Below the pieces are notes generated by a model. The model saw nothing but the letters and a program-made list of their open reading frames with translations, had not been told where the DNA came from and did not search any database. The translations under genes were made by a program, and so were the position numbers. Below, in pieces: positions 33,259-42,491 of a stretch of DNA of 64,000 nt. The number at the start of each line of letters is the position of its first letter. Position 1 is the first letter of the stretch. This DNA is from Aromatoleum toluolicum (GTDB taxonomy: Bacteria; Pseudomonadota; Gammaproteobacteria; Burkholderiales; Rhodocyclaceae): NCBI RefSeq assembly GCF_012911005.2, contig NZ_WTVS01000009.1:52644-116643 (forward strand), in the 5' to 3' direction.

Positions 33259-35106
33259 ATGAATGAGATCGTGAAAGTCAGCGGCCTGCAGGTCGCCGCC
33301 CGCAACCCCCAGGGTGAAGACGTAGCCATCGTGCACGGCGCGGATTTCGCGCTGGAGAAGGGCGAGGTGCTCGCGCTCATCGGCGAGTCCGGCTCGGGCA
33401 AGACCACCATCGCCCTGTCGCTGCTGGGCTACGCCCGCAAGGGCTGCCGGATCGTGGGCGGATCGGTGCGCATCGGCGACGTTGACGTACTCAAGCTCGA
33501 CCAGGACGGGCTGGCCCGACTGCGCGGCCGTACCGTCTCCTACATTGCCCAGAGCGCGGCGGCAGCGTTCAACCCGTCCAAGACCATCATGGACCAGGTG
33601 ATCGAGAGCGCGCTCATCCACAAGACGATGCCGCGCCGCCAGGCCGAGGCCAAGGCCGTGCAGCTCTTCCGCGAGCTGGCTCTGCCCGATCCGGAAGGCA
33701 TCGGCTCGCGCTATCCGCACCAGGTCTCCGGCGGTCAGCTGCAGCGCCTGATGGCGGCGATGGCGCTCATCACCGATCCGGCTCTGGTCGTCCTCGACGA
33801 GCCCACCACTGCGCTCGACGTCACCACCCAGATCGAGGTGCTTCGCGCCTTCAAGAAAGTGGTGCGCGAGCGCGGCACCACGGCGGTCTACGTGTCCCAC
33901 GACCTGGCGGTGGTCGCGCAGATGGCCGACCGCATCGTCGTGCTGCAAAACGGCCAGATCCAGGAAAACGGCCGCACCGAGCAGATCCTCTCCGCCCCGG
34001 CTCACCCCTACACCCGCAGCCTGCTGGCCGCGATGGACCCTGCCTCCCGGGCCGCCGCGACCGGGAGCTCGCGGCAAGACCGGCACGACATCATCCTCGA
34101 CGTGCGCGATCTCGAGGTGCGCTTCGGCAACGGAAAGGCCGGGGGCGGAAAGGTGGTCCTGCAGGACATCAACCTCCAGATCCGGCGTGGGGCGACCGTG
34201 GGCGTGATCGGTGAGTCCGGCTCCGGGAAAACCACTCTGGCGCGCGCCATCGCGGGCCTGGTCGCGCCGTCCGCAGGGCACGTCCTGCTCGACGGCAAGG
34301 CGCTCGCGCCCACGCTGGAAGGGCGCACGCGCGACCAGTTCCGCCGCGTCCAGTACGTGTTCCAGAACGCGGACACCGCGCTCAATCCGCAGCACTCGAT
34401 CGAAGCCATCCTGTCGCGTCCGCTCAAGTTCTATCACGGCATGACGCGCGAGCAGCGGCGAAAGCGCGTGGCCGAACTTCTCGACCTGGTGCGCCTGCCC
34501 CAAAGCGTGGCGCAGCGCCGTCCGGGCGAGCTTTCCGGCGGGCAGAAGCAGCGCATCAATCTCGCCCGCGCGCTCGCCGCCGAGCCCGACTTGATCCTGT
34601 GCGACGAAGTGACGTCGGCGCTGGATACCGTGGTCGGCGCGGCGATCCTCGAACTGATGGCGGAGCTGCGCCGCGAGCTCAACGTGTCTTACATGTTCAT
34701 CAGCCATGACCTCGGCACGGTGCGCTCCATCTGCGACGAGATCGTGGTGCTGTACGCGGGCCGCAAGGTCGAGGTGCGTCAGCGCGAGGCGCGGCAGGAG
34801 CCGCCGTTCCACCCCTACTCCCACCTGCTGGACACCTCCATTCCGATGCTGCGCCGCGGCTGGCTGGAGGAGGTGACCGGACGCACGGCGGCGACGCTGC
34901 CGGCCCTTGCCGCTGGCCTCTCGCCGCAGACGGGCCTGTGCCCGTTCATCGACCGCTGCTCCCTGCGGGTGAACGGGCTGTGCAACACCACCCCCCCACC
35001 GCTGCGACAGCTCGCCGGCGGCGGCAGCATCCTCTGCCACCGCTCCGAGGAGGAGCTCGTCCGCGCCCAGGGGGCACTCAAACTCGTTACAGGAGAAGCA
35101 GCATGA
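33259..35106 (+). CDS. ABC importer ATPase, two fused nucleotide-binding domains
   Basis: This 615-residue fusion corresponds to DppD-DppF. Walker A GESGSGKTT occurs twice (near residues 43 and 322), with signature motifs VSGGQLQR and LSGGQKQR, and Walker B segments LVVLDEPTT and LILCDEVTS. The second domain has Val rather than Pro after the Walker B Glu. A cysteine-rich oligopeptide-transporter tail (CPFIDRCSL, LCNTT) closes the protein. A single fused ATPase makes the importer complete with four genes. Its stop overlaps the start of the [2Fe-2S] subunit (ATGA), linking import directly to oxidation. Confidence 0.9.
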   Translation: MNEIVKVSGLQVAARNPQGEDVAIVHGADFALEKGEVLALIGESGSGKTTIALSLLGYARKGCRIVGGSVRIGDVDVLKLDQDGLARLRGRTVSYIAQSAAAAFNPSKTIMDQVIESALIHKTMPRRQAEAKAVQLFRELALPDPEGIGSRYPHQVSGGQLQRLMAAMALITDPALVVLDEPTTALDVTTQIEVLRAFKKVVRERGTTAVYVSHDLAVVAQMADRIVVLQNGQIQENGRTEQILSAPAHPYTRSLLAAMDPASRAAATGSSRQDRHDIILDVRDLEVRFGNGKAGGGKVVLQDINLQIRRGATVGVIGESGSGKTTLARAIAGLVAPSAGHVLLDGKALAPTLEGRTRDQFRRVQYVFQNADTALNPQHSIEAILSRPLKFYHGMTREQRRKRVAELLDLVRLPQSVAQRRPGELSGGQKQRINLARALAAEPDLILCDEVTSALDTVVGAAILELMAELRRELNVSYMFISHDLGTVRSICDEIVVLYAGRKVEVRQREARQEPPFHPYSHLLDTSIPMLRRGWLEEVTGRTAATLPALAAGLSPQTGLCPFIDRCSLRVNGLCNTTPPPLRQLAGGGSILCHRSEEELVRAQGALKLVTGEAA

Positions 35107-35411
35107 CGGGACGATTCGTGAGACTCGCCGAAACCAGCCGTGCGCTTGTGCGCTTCGAACTAGACGGCAAGCCCGTCGAAGCCCTCGCGGGCGACACGCT
35201 GCTCGTCGCCATTCTGAGCAACGGCACGAGCGTGCGCAGCTGCGAGTTCGGCGGGGGCAGGCGCGCGGGCTTCTGCCTGATGGGGGCATGCCAGGACTGC
35301 TGGGTGTGGACCGCGGCCGGCGACCGGCTGCGTTCGTGCACCACGATGGTCGAGGAAGGCATGCGGATCCTAACCAGCCAACCGGAGGCATCATGGGTCA
35401 ATGTCGCGTGA
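35103..35411 (+). CDS. [2Fe-2S] small subunit of an HcnA/OoxA-type oxidase
   Basis: This 102-residue protein carries a plant-type ferredoxin domain with Cys in SCEFGGG, CLMGACQDCW and the later RSCTT. This is the gamma-type subunit found in hydrogen cyanide synthase (HcnA), octopine/nopaline oxidases and D-hydroxyproline dehydrogenase. It overlaps the upstream ATPase by 4 bp, and its own last codons overlap the start of the flavoprotein subunit. Alone it would only carry electrons between the two flavin subunits. Confidence 0.87.
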   Translation: MTGRFVRLAETSRALVRFELDGKPVEALAGDTLLVAILSNGTSVRSCEFGGGRRAGFCLMGACQDCWVWTAAGDRLRSCTTMVEEGMRILTSQPEASWVNVA

Positions 35412-36769
35412 TCATCGTCGGCGCCGGACCGGCCGGCGTGCGCTGCGCCGAGGTGCTGGTCGCGGCGGGGATCAGGCCGATCCTGGTGGACGAAGGCCGC
35501 CGCGACGGCGGCCAGATCTACCGGCGCCAGCCGGAAGGCTTCAACCGCTCCTACCCCACACTGTACGGGACGGAAGCCGAGCGCGCGCGCTCGCTGCACC
35601 AGACCTTCGAGTCGCTGCGCGGGTCGATCGACTACCGGCCCGAGACGCTCGCCTGGAACATCTTCGACCGGCAGTTGTACACGGTCTCTGCGAGGGTGTC
35701 GAAGGCGCTGCCCTTCGACGCGCTGGTGGTGTGCTCGGGCGCGACCGACCGTCTCATGCCCGTGAAGGGCTGGCATCGCGCGGGCACCTACAGCCTGGGC
35801 GCGGCGCAGATCGCGCTGAAGTCCCAGGCCTGCGCCATCGGGCGCCGGGTGGTGTTCGCCGGCACGGGCCCCCTGCTCTACCTGGTGGCGGCCCAGTACG
35901 TGAAGGCGGGCGCGCACGTGGAAGCGATACTGGATACCTCGAGCCTGTGGAAGCGCGTGCGCGCCCTGCCCAAGCTCGCGGCCCGCCCGCGGGTGCTGGT
36001 GAACGGGCTCTCGCTGATGCGCACCCTGCGCGGCGCTGGCGTGCGGATCGTGACCGGCATCGAGCCGGTGGAAATCCACGGCTCGCCCGAAGATGGCGTA
36101 TCGGGGATCACCTATCGCGGCCGGGACGGTTCGACACACCAGCTGGCGTGCGACGCGGTCGCGCTGGGCTACCACGTGCGGCCCGAGACGCAACTCGCCG
36201 ACCTCGCACGTTGCGAGTTCCGCTTCGATGCCGAGACGCGCCAGTGGCTGCCCGCCGTCGACCAGGACGGCAGGAGCACCGTGCCCGGCGTGTATCTCGC
36301 CGGAGACGGCGCCCGCGTGCTCGGCGCCGACGGCGCGGAGATCGCCGGAAAGCTCGCCGCCTGGGCGCTGCTGCAGGATCTGGGCCGACCGGTGCCCGAG
36401 GCCGAGCGCGACGCCCTGCGCCGCGAACGCGGAGTGATGGACCGCTTCCGCCAGGGCCTGGTCGAAGCCTTCCCCTGGCCTGCCGAGCAGGCCGCACGCC
36501 TGCCCGACGAGGCAATCGTGTGCCGCTGCGAGGCGATTACGGCCGGCGAGCTGCGCCGGGTGGTGAACCAGATGGGCGCCTGCGAGGCCAACCGGGCCAA
36601 GGCCTTCAGCCGCGTCGGCATGGGACGTTGCCAGGGACGGTATTGCGGGCATGCGGGGGCGGAAGTCATTGCGCATGCCGCCGGCGTGCCGGTGGAACAG
36701 GTGGGGCGTCTGCGCGGCCAGGCGCCGGTGAAACCGCTCTCCATAGCGGTGCGGGAGGAAGTGGAATGA
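35393..36769 (+). CDS. FAD/NAD-binding alpha subunit, HcnB/OoxA type
   Basis: This 458-residue flavoprotein has the FAD motif VIIVGAGPAGVRCAEVL at the start, GGQIYRRQP, a second nucleotide-binding fold near residue 145 (RRVVFAGTGPLLYLVA) and FAD contact VYLAGDGARVLGADGAE. The C-terminus (from about residue 380) is a BFD-like [2Fe-2S] domain: CRCEAITAGEL and RCQGRYCG. This matches HcnB and opine-oxidase subunit A. It accepts electrons from the DAO-type subunit via the small ferredoxin subunit. The next gene overlaps by ATGA. Confidence 0.87.
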   Translation: MGQCRVIIVGAGPAGVRCAEVLVAAGIRPILVDEGRRDGGQIYRRQPEGFNRSYPTLYGTEAERARSLHQTFESLRGSIDYRPETLAWNIFDRQLYTVSARVSKALPFDALVVCSGATDRLMPVKGWHRAGTYSLGAAQIALKSQACAIGRRVVFAGTGPLLYLVAAQYVKAGAHVEAILDTSSLWKRVRALPKLAARPRVLVNGLSLMRTLRGAGVRIVTGIEPVEIHGSPEDGVSGITYRGRDGSTHQLACDAVALGYHVRPETQLADLARCEFRFDAETRQWLPAVDQDGRSTVPGVYLAGDGARVLGADGAEIAGKLAAWALLQDLGRPVPEAERDALRRERGVMDRFRQGLVEAFPWPAEQAARLPDEAIVCRCEAITAGELRRVVNQMGACEANRAKAFSRVGMGRCQGRYCGHAGAEVIAHAAGVPVEQVGRLRGQAPVKPLSIAVREEVE

Positions 36770-37911
36770 ACGCGCGGAAAGCAGATGTCATCATCGTCGG
36801 CGGCGGCATCATGGGGGCCGCCACGGCTTTCTTCCTGCGCAAGCGCGGCATGTCGGTCATCCTGCTCGAGCGGGGATTGATCGGCCAGCAGGCCAGCGGC
36901 GTCAACTTCGGCAATGTGCGCCGGATGGGCCGCCCGATCGAGCAACTGCCGCTGGCAAACCGCTCGCGCGAGACCTGGCTGAAGTTCAAGGAATTGTTCG
37001 GTGACGATGTCGAACTCTTGCTGAACGGCCATCTTCGCGTCGGCTTCACGCCGGCGCACGAAGAACGGATGGCAAAGTATGCGCAGGATGCGAAGGACTT
37101 CGGCCTGGACATGCAAATGATGGGTGCGAAAGCGCTGCGCGAACGCTTTCCATATCTGGGGCCGGAAATTACTGCGGGTTGCTATGCCCCCCACGACGGT
37201 CACGCGAATCCCCGTCTCGCGGCACCTATTATCGGCCGTGCAGCGGTGCGCGAAGGCGCGCAGGTGTTCGAAAACACCGAGATCGTGAGTGTCGAGAAGG
37301 ATGGCGAGGACTTCCGCATGACCGCCGCCGATGACCGGACCTTCCGTGCGCCCGTGGCGCTCATCACCGCCGGCGCCTGGGGCGACCGCATCAGCGCCAA
37401 ATTCGGCGAACCGGTGCCGATGATCGCCAAAGGGCCGCAGATGTGCGTCACCGAACCTGTGCCTTACGCCATCGGGCCGACCATTGGTGCGATCGCGGAC
37501 GTGTTCGAACAAGTCGTCTTCTTCCGCCAGGTTGCGCGCGGCAACATCGTCATCGGCGGCGGCGGTCACGAACCGGTGGACCTGGAGAACCGGCGCGCCT
37601 ACGTGAACCCGCACAGAACGCTGTACAAACTGAAGAATGCGCCGCGCGTGGTGCCGGCGTTCAATCACCTGAACATCATTCGCGTCTGGAGCGGGATCGA
37701 GGGTTACATGGAAGACAGCAGCCCGGCCATGGGGCCGAGCGCGCGCGTGCCCGGCCTGTATTACGCGTTCGGCTTCTCCGGCGAAGGCTTCCAGTTGGGA
37801 CCGGGCGTGGGCGACGTGATGGCGGAACTGATCCACACCGGCGCCACGACCACCCCGATCGAGCAGTACCACATTGGCCGCTTTGCCAAGCAGGCGATGC
37901 AGGCGGCGTAG
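36766..37911 (+). CDS. DAO-type catalytic beta subunit, HcnC/OoxB type
   Basis: This 381-residue D-amino-acid-oxidase fold protein has the FAD motif DVIIVGGGIMGAATAFFL, SGVNFGNVRRMGR and the C-terminal IRVWSGIEGYMEDSSPAMG and FSGEGFQLGPGVGD. It supplies the substrate site of the three-subunit oxidase, which would cut a secondary amine (opine, N-substituted amino acid, glycine or D-hydroxyproline in known relatives). The start overlaps the alpha subunit. From here codon usage shifts to somewhat lower GC than the two subunits before it, as if two modules were joined at this point. The substrate is unknown. Confidence 0.87.
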   Translation: MNARKADVIIVGGGIMGAATAFFLRKRGMSVILLERGLIGQQASGVNFGNVRRMGRPIEQLPLANRSRETWLKFKELFGDDVELLLNGHLRVGFTPAHEERMAKYAQDAKDFGLDMQMMGAKALRERFPYLGPEITAGCYAPHDGHANPRLAAPIIGRAAVREGAQVFENTEIVSVEKDGEDFRMTAADDRTFRAPVALITAGAWGDRISAKFGEPVPMIAKGPQMCVTEPVPYAIGPTIGAIADVFEQVVFFRQVARGNIVIGGGGHEPVDLENRRAYVNPHRTLYKLKNAPRVVPAFNHLNIIRVWSGIEGYMEDSSPAMGPSARVPGLYYAFGFSGEGFQLGPGVGDVMAELIHTGATTTPIEQYHIGRFAKQAMQAA

Positions 37912-37947
37912 CGTTCATTCATATCCCCATCGAATCGAGAACAAACC

Positions 37948-38703
37948 ATGTCGAATTTGCAGCAAGCAGCGGCCGTGCTGGCCAACCCGCCATCCTTCGT
38001 CGATCTGCGCCAATTTGCGCGAGACAAGAGCCTCGGCATCGTCGTGACAACTTCGGCCGGAGAGGACCGCTTCCTTTCCAGCCGCCGCATCCTGGACTGG
38101 GCACCGGGACCGGTGACGGCGGGCGTCATTACCCTCGAAGCCGGCAGCGGCTCCGTGCAGTCCCTGCCGGCGGATGAATTCATCATCGTCAACGAAGGCA
38201 GCCTAACCCTGACGCAGCAGGGCTCCACCCTGACGCTGGGGCCGAACCAGAGCGCGGTGCTCAAGCACGGCGCCGCATTCACCTGGTCCGCACAAGGCCC
38301 GGTGTCGCTGATCTTCACCCGTTACAACAGGAGCCAAGCGGGCGACGGTGCCATCGTGCCGATCCAGGAAAACCCGGAGATGGGACCGTCGGCGGGCGGG
38401 CCGCTGGCCGAACTGCTGCTCACGCCGGCGCCGGTTTGCCGCAATTACACCGACTACCGCTCGGCCGACGGCGAATTCACCTGCGGTACCTGGGACTCGA
38501 CGCCCTATACCCGCCGCGCGATGTTCTTCCGCCACATGGAACTGATGCACCTGCTGGAAGGGAGCGTGACCTTCGTCGATGAAGCGGGTCGCAGCGGCAC
38601 GTTCTCGAAGGGCGACATCTTCCTCATCGAGCAGGGGGCCTCTTGCAGCTGGGAGAGCCGCAAGCAAGTGGCGAAGGTGTACGTGATCTACCGCCCGGCG
38701 TAA
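37948..38703 (+). CDS. Bicupin protein
   Basis: This 251-residue protein has two cupin domains. The first (residues about 55-120) shows LPADEFIIVNEGSLTLTQQG; the second (about 165-250) shows MHLLEGSVTFVDEAGRSGTFSKGDIFLIEQGASCSW-like order, split here as HLLEGSVTF and FSKGDIFLIEQG. The usual metal-binding His residues are mostly not in the standard positions, so it may be a sugar-acid or ligand-binding auxiliary rather than an oxygenase. It sits between the oxidase and the tetronate kinase, with short gaps both sides (36 and 13 bp). Its function is not recognised. Confidence 0.75.
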   Translation: MSNLQQAAAVLANPPSFVDLRQFARDKSLGIVVTTSAGEDRFLSSRRILDWAPGPVTAGVITLEAGSGSVQSLPADEFIIVNEGSLTLTQQGSTLTLGPNQSAVLKHGAAFTWSAQGPVSLIFTRYNRSQAGDGAIVPIQENPEMGPSAGGPLAELLLTPAPVCRNYTDYRSADGEFTCGTWDSTPYTRRAMFFRHMELMHLLEGSVTFVDEAGRSGTFSKGDIFLIEQGASCSWESRKQVAKVYVIYRPA

Positions 38704-38716
38704 GAAGGCGAAGGCC

Positions 38717-39991
38717 ATGACAGCACTGCTGGGTTGTATTGCGGACGATTTCACCGGCGGCACCGACCTCGCCGGCATGCTGGTGAAGGCCGGCATGCGC
38801 ACCGTGCAATTGATTGGCGTGCCGACCGAGCCGCTGCCCGATGATGTCGACGCGGTGGTGATCGCGTTGAAATCGCGTACCAATCCGGTCGGGGAAGCGG
38901 TGGCGGAGTCGCTTTCCGCGTTGCGGTGGTTGCGGGAGGCGGGCTGCCGGCAGTTCTATTTCAAGTATTGCTCGACCTTCGACTCGACGTCGCGCGGCAA
39001 CATCGGCCCTGTCGCCGAAGCCTTGATGCAGGCGCTGGACACCGATTTCACCATCGCCTGTCCGGCCTTGCCCGGCAATGGACGCACCCTCTACAAGGGC
39101 AATCTTTTCGTCGGCGATGTGCCGCTCTCCGAGTCCGGGATGCGCAACCATCCGCTGACGCCGATGACCGATGCGAACCTGGTACGCGTGCTGCAGCAGC
39201 AGGCGCAGCGCAAGGTCGGCCTCGTCGATTACGCGACGGTCAGCAGGGGCGATGCGGCGATCCGCGAACGCTTCACCGCGCTGCGCCAGCAGGGCCACGG
39301 TTTTGCCATCGTCGATGCGCTGTTCAATGCGGACCTCGACGTGATCGGTGCGGCCTGTGCCGATATGCCGCTGGTTACCGGCGGCTCCGGCATCGCGCTC
39401 GGCCTGCCGCAAAACTTCCGGCGCCGCGGCCTGCTGGCGTCGAATGCCATGGCAGAGGCACTACCGAAGACCGCCGGCCTGCGCGCGGTGATTTCAGGCA
39501 GCTGTTCCATGGCCACGCAAAGGCAAGTGGAAGTGGCGCGCGCGTCCTTTCCCTCCTTCAACGTCGATCCAATACGGCTGGCGCGCGGCGAGGATGTGGT
39601 TTCGGCTGCGCTCGACTGGGCAGGTGGTCACATCGCGCAGCAACCGGTCTTGATCTATGCCACGGCAACGCCCGAGGCAGTCAGGCGGGTGCAGGCCGAA
39701 CTCGGCGTCGAGCAAGCCGGCAATCTCGTGGAGAATGCGCTGGCATCGATTGCGCGCGGCCTGATACCGGCTGGCGTGGGCCAGATGATCGTGGCCGGCG
39801 GCGAGACTTCAGGGGCGGTCGTCAAAGCGCTCGGCGTGAAGGGATTGCGCATCGGACCCGAAATCGATCCTGGCGTGCCGTGGACCCGCACCCTGCACGA
39901 CGACGGCACGCAGCCGCTGGCGCTCGCGCTCAAGTCCGGCAATTTCGGCAGCGAGGATTTCTTCCTCAAGGCCTGGGACAAGCTGCGATGA
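38717..39991 (+). CDS. otnK: 3-oxo-tetronate kinase (four-carbon acid sugar kinase)
   Basis: This 424-residue kinase has the family N-terminus LLGCIADDFTGGTDLAG, STFDSTSRGNIGP, a mid-protein CPALPGNGRT, and the C-terminal nucleotide-binding GGETSGAVVKALG and SGNFGSEDFF. OtnK phosphorylates 3-oxo-tetronate made from threonate or erythronate. The OtnC-type decarboxylase gene overlaps its stop by 4 bp (ATGA), confirming the pathway pair. No dehydrogenase of the LtnD/DtnD type is adjacent; the hydroxyacid dehydrogenases encoded elsewhere in the island could substitute. Confidence 0.87.
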   Translation: MTALLGCIADDFTGGTDLAGMLVKAGMRTVQLIGVPTEPLPDDVDAVVIALKSRTNPVGEAVAESLSALRWLREAGCRQFYFKYCSTFDSTSRGNIGPVAEALMQALDTDFTIACPALPGNGRTLYKGNLFVGDVPLSESGMRNHPLTPMTDANLVRVLQQQAQRKVGLVDYATVSRGDAAIRERFTALRQQGHGFAIVDALFNADLDVIGAACADMPLVTGGSGIALGLPQNFRRRGLLASNAMAEALPKTAGLRAVISGSCSMATQRQVEVARASFPSFNVDPIRLARGEDVVSAALDWAGGHIAQQPVLIYATATPEAVRRVQAELGVEQAGNLVENALASIARGLIPAGVGQMIVAGGETSGAVVKALGVKGLRIGPEIDPGVPWTRTLHDDGTQPLALALKSGNFGSEDFFLKAWDKLR

Positions 39992-40650
39992 GCACGATGA
40001 TTTCCACCGGCCGTGACGAAGCCGCAATGCGCGAAGAGATCGTCGGATTCGGCCGCTCGCTGTTCGACCGCGGCTTGACCGCCGGCAGCAGCGGCAACAT
40101 CAGCGTGCGGCTGGACGACGGCTGGTTGCTGACGCCGACCAATGCCTGCCTCGGCCGCCTCGATCCGGCACGGCTGGCCAAGCTCGACTGGAACGGCCGC
40201 CACGTCAGCGGAGATGCGCCTTCCAAAGAAGCCTTCCTGCATCGCGCGATGTACGAGGAGCGTGCGGGCGCGGGCGCCATCGTGCACCTGCATTCTACGC
40301 ATTCCGCCGCCGTCTCCTGCATGTGCGGCCTAAACCCCGACGACTGCATTCCGCCCTTGACGGCTTACTTCGTGATGAAAGTCGGCCGCCTGCCGCTGGT
40401 TCCCTATCACCGCCCCGGCGACCCCGCGCTCGGCGATGCCATCCGCGGCCTTGCGCGCAAGCATTGCACCGTGCTGCTTGCCAACCACGGGCCGGTTGTT
40501 TCCGGCGCTTCGCTCGAAGCCGCCGTCTACGCAACGGAGGAATTGGAAGAGACGGCCAAGCTGTTCCTGCTGCTGCGCAATACACCGACCAGCCCATTGA
40601 ACACGGAGCAGGTCGAAGAACTCAAGGCGGTCTTTGAGCTCGACATCTAG
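39988..40650 (+). CDS. otnC: 3-oxo-tetronate 4-phosphate decarboxylase (class II aldolase fold)
   Basis: This 220-residue class II aldolase-family protein has GSSGNISVRL near residue 33, metal-binding His in IVHLHSTHS and LLANHGPVV, and the catalytic Glu region PSKEAFLHRAMY. It converts the OtnK product to dihydroxyacetone phosphate with loss of CO2. The length is typical. It is translationally coupled to otnK. The isomerase OtnI, which usually completes the set, survives only as a 17-codon stub right after this gene. Confidence 0.87.
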   Translation: MSTMISTGRDEAAMREEIVGFGRSLFDRGLTAGSSGNISVRLDDGWLLTPTNACLGRLDPARLAKLDWNGRHVSGDAPSKEAFLHRAMYEERAGAGAIVHLHSTHSAAVSCMCGLNPDDCIPPLTAYFVMKVGRLPLVPYHRPGDPALGDAIRGLARKHCTVLLANHGPVVSGASLEAAVYATEELEETAKLFLLLRNTPTSPLNTEQVEELKAVFELDI

Positions 40651-40658
40651 GAAACACC

Positions 40659-40712
40659 ATGCCGGAGTTCGCCGCCAACCTCTGGATGATGTCAGCAGGT
40701 GCCTATGTCTGA
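40659..40712 (+). pseudogene. Stub of an OtnI/Hyi-type isomerase gene
   Basis: Eight bases after otnC, an ATG opens MPEFAANLWMM, the characteristic first residues of hydroxypyruvate isomerase/OtnI proteins (family start M-P-x-F-A-A-N-L-x-M-M). It then diverges and stops at TGA 40710-40712 after 17 codons, against about 260 normally. This reads as a deletion or replacement scar. Confidence 0.65.
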
Positions 40713-40773
40713 CTTGACGCCTGACGGCGGATGGCCGGCTCTGCGCTCAATCCAGTTTGCAGGAGAATTTTGA

Positions 40774-41430
40774 ATGACCAAGCGCATCGCCTTTGTCCAT
40801 ACCGTCGGTTTCCTGGTCGAGGATTTCCGGGCGCGCATGCGCGCCGATGTTCCCGCCGCCGACTGCTTCCATATCCTCAACGAAAGCCTGTTGCAAGATC
40901 TGTTGCGCGGAGCGCCGCAGCCGCTGGTTTACCGGCGCGTGGTCGATCAAATCGTGCTGGCGGCGCAAGCGCAGCCCGACCTGATCGTCGTCACCTGTTC
41001 ATCGACGTCTCCGGCCGTCGATATCGCGCGGCGCATCGTGCAGCAGCCGATCCTGAAGATCGACGACCCGATGGCGTCGAAAGCGGCGCGCAGCGGTCCG
41101 CGCATTGGTCTGCTGTGCACGGCAACCAGCACGGTGGAACCGAGCAGCGCACTACTGCACGCGCATGCCGCAGAGCAAGGGCGCGAAATCACGATCAAGA
41201 CGGTGTTGCGCCCCGAGGCCTACCAGGCGCTGATCGCAGGCGATCGTGCGCGGCATGACGCAATTCTTTATGAAGCGGCCGCCGAGCTTTCCAGCGAGGT
41301 GGATGTGCTGGTGCTTGCTCAGGCATCGCTGGCGCATTTGCGCGACACGCTCGCCGCGGAACTGAAATGCCCGGTATTGGCAAGCCCGCCATTGCTGATG
41401 CGGGAAATCGCCAGACTCAGCGCCGAATGA
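40774..41430 (+). CDS. Asp/Glu/hydantoin racemase-family protein
   Basis: This 218-residue protein has the first catalytic-type Cys in [14 protein letters not shown] (near residue 72) and another in [13 protein letters not shown]. The position of the usual second catalytic Cys instead reads [11 protein letters not shown], as in a subset of these proteins. The family includes aspartate and hydantoin racemases, arylmalonate decarboxylase and EutA-like proteins of hydroxyectoine use. Start: CAGGAGAATTTTGA ATG. It is followed by the cyclodeaminase-family and dehydratase genes, an order reminiscent of eutA-eutB-eutC clusters. The specific reaction is unknown. Confidence 0.78.
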   Translation: MTKRIAFVHTVGFLVEDFRARMRADVPAADCFHILNESLLQDLLRGAPQPLVYRRVVDQIVLAAQAQPDLIVVTCSSTSPAVDIARRIVQQPILKIDDPMASKAARSGPRIGLLCTATSTVEPSSALLHAHAAEQGREITIKTVLRPEAYQALIAGDRARHDAILYEAAAELSSEVDVLVLAQASLAHLRDTLAAELKCPVLASPPLLMREIARLSAE

Positions 41431-41468
41431 ACCGACAGCGGTTATTGCCAATTACACAGGTGACAGAG

Positions 41469-42458
41469 ATGAAAACCCTGCTGCTCAAGAAAGAGGAAGT
41501 CAGCCGATTGATATCCATGAAGGACGTCATCGGCGCGGTCGAAGAAGCCTACAAGGCCTTCAGCGGTGGCCAGGTGGATCAGCCCCCGTATATCGGGATT
41601 CATCTCCCTTCCGGGGGCGAAATCGACTTCAAGCTCGGATACTACAAGCGCAATGAAGTGATCTCCATGAAGGCGTCTTCCGGAGGCTTCCCCGACAACC
41701 CGACGGTCTACGGCGTGCCCAGCGGCATGGGGACCATTCTGCTGTTCGATGCCAGGACCTGCGCATTGATCTGCGTAATGGACGGAAGCCTGCTCACCGG
41801 CCTCCGGACCGGGGCATGCGCCGCCGTTTCGGTAAAGGCGCTGGCGCGCAAGAATTCCAGGAAGATCACGTCGATCGGCACCGGGAATCAAGCCAGGATG
41901 CAGATCCGGGCAATTACGGAGGTCATGAAGATCGAGAAGATCCATGCCTGGGACCACACCCAGGAGTCGCTTTCCAAATACAAAGCGGACATCGAAAGCG
42001 AATTCGGCATTCCCGTGATCATTGCAGGCTCCGCGAAGGAAGCCGTCCAGCAGGCCGACATCCTGATTACCACGACCCGCGGAAAAGGCTCGCTGGTGGA
42101 AGCGGACTGGGTAAAGCCCGGCACGCACATCGTTGCGATCGGCACGGATATGAAAGGCAAGCAGGAATTCGATCCCGAGATCTTCAGGAACGCCAAGATC
42201 GTGAATGACTCGATCGAGCAGTGCACCGATAAAGGCGAAACCTGGCATCCGTTAAATCGAGGAATCATTGCCAAGGAAGATATCCACGGAGAAATCGGCG
42301 AGATCCTGCTGGGCAGAAAACCCGGAAGAGAAAATGATGAAGAGATCACGATCTTCGACTCGACCGGAATGGCCATACAGGACAACACCACCTCGTACAA
42401 GATCTATCAGAACGCAATAGAAGGCAACGTTGGAACCTTCTTTGAATTCATTGCGTAA
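41469..42458 (+). CDS. Ornithine cyclodeaminase/mu-crystallin-family reductase (EutC/BhcD-like)
   Basis: This 329-residue NAD(P)-dependent enzyme has a dimerisation/substrate part with [17 protein letters not shown] and [25 protein letters not shown], followed by a Rossmann fold beginning [13 protein letters not shown]. Relatives include ornithine cyclodeaminase, EutC of hydroxyectoine degradation and BhcD, the iminosuccinate reductase of the beta-hydroxyaspartate cycle. Pairing with the dehydratase-like gene immediately downstream favours an imine-reductase role: the dehydratase makes an imine from a hydroxyamino acid and this enzyme reduces it. GC content is visibly lower than the flanking genes. 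Start: AGGTGACAGAG ATG. Confidence 0.82.
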   Translation: MKTLLLKKEEVSRLISMKDVIGAVEEAYKAFSGGQVDQPPYIGIHLPSGGEIDFKLGYYKRNEVISMKASSGGFPDNPTVYGVPSGMGTILLFDARTCALICVMDGSLLTGLRTGACAAVSVKALARKNSRKITSIGTGNQARMQIRAITEVMKIEKIHAWDHTQESLSKYKADIESEFGIPVIIAGSAKEAVQQADILITTTRGKGSLVEADWVKPGTHIVAIGTDMKGKQEFDPEIFRNAKIVNDSIEQCTDKGETWHPLNRGIIAKEDIHGEIGEILLGRKPGRENDEEITIFDSTGMAIQDNTTSYKIYQNAIEGNVGTFFEFIA

Positions 42459-42491
42459 TTTCGATCGAAGCCCTCCCCGGAAATAGCCACG

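Noticed and set aside
35103..37911. Calling the three oxidase genes hcnABC (cyanide synthase)
   Set aside because: Linkage to an ABC importer and sugar-acid genes fits opine or amino-acid oxidation better; sequence alone does not separate them.
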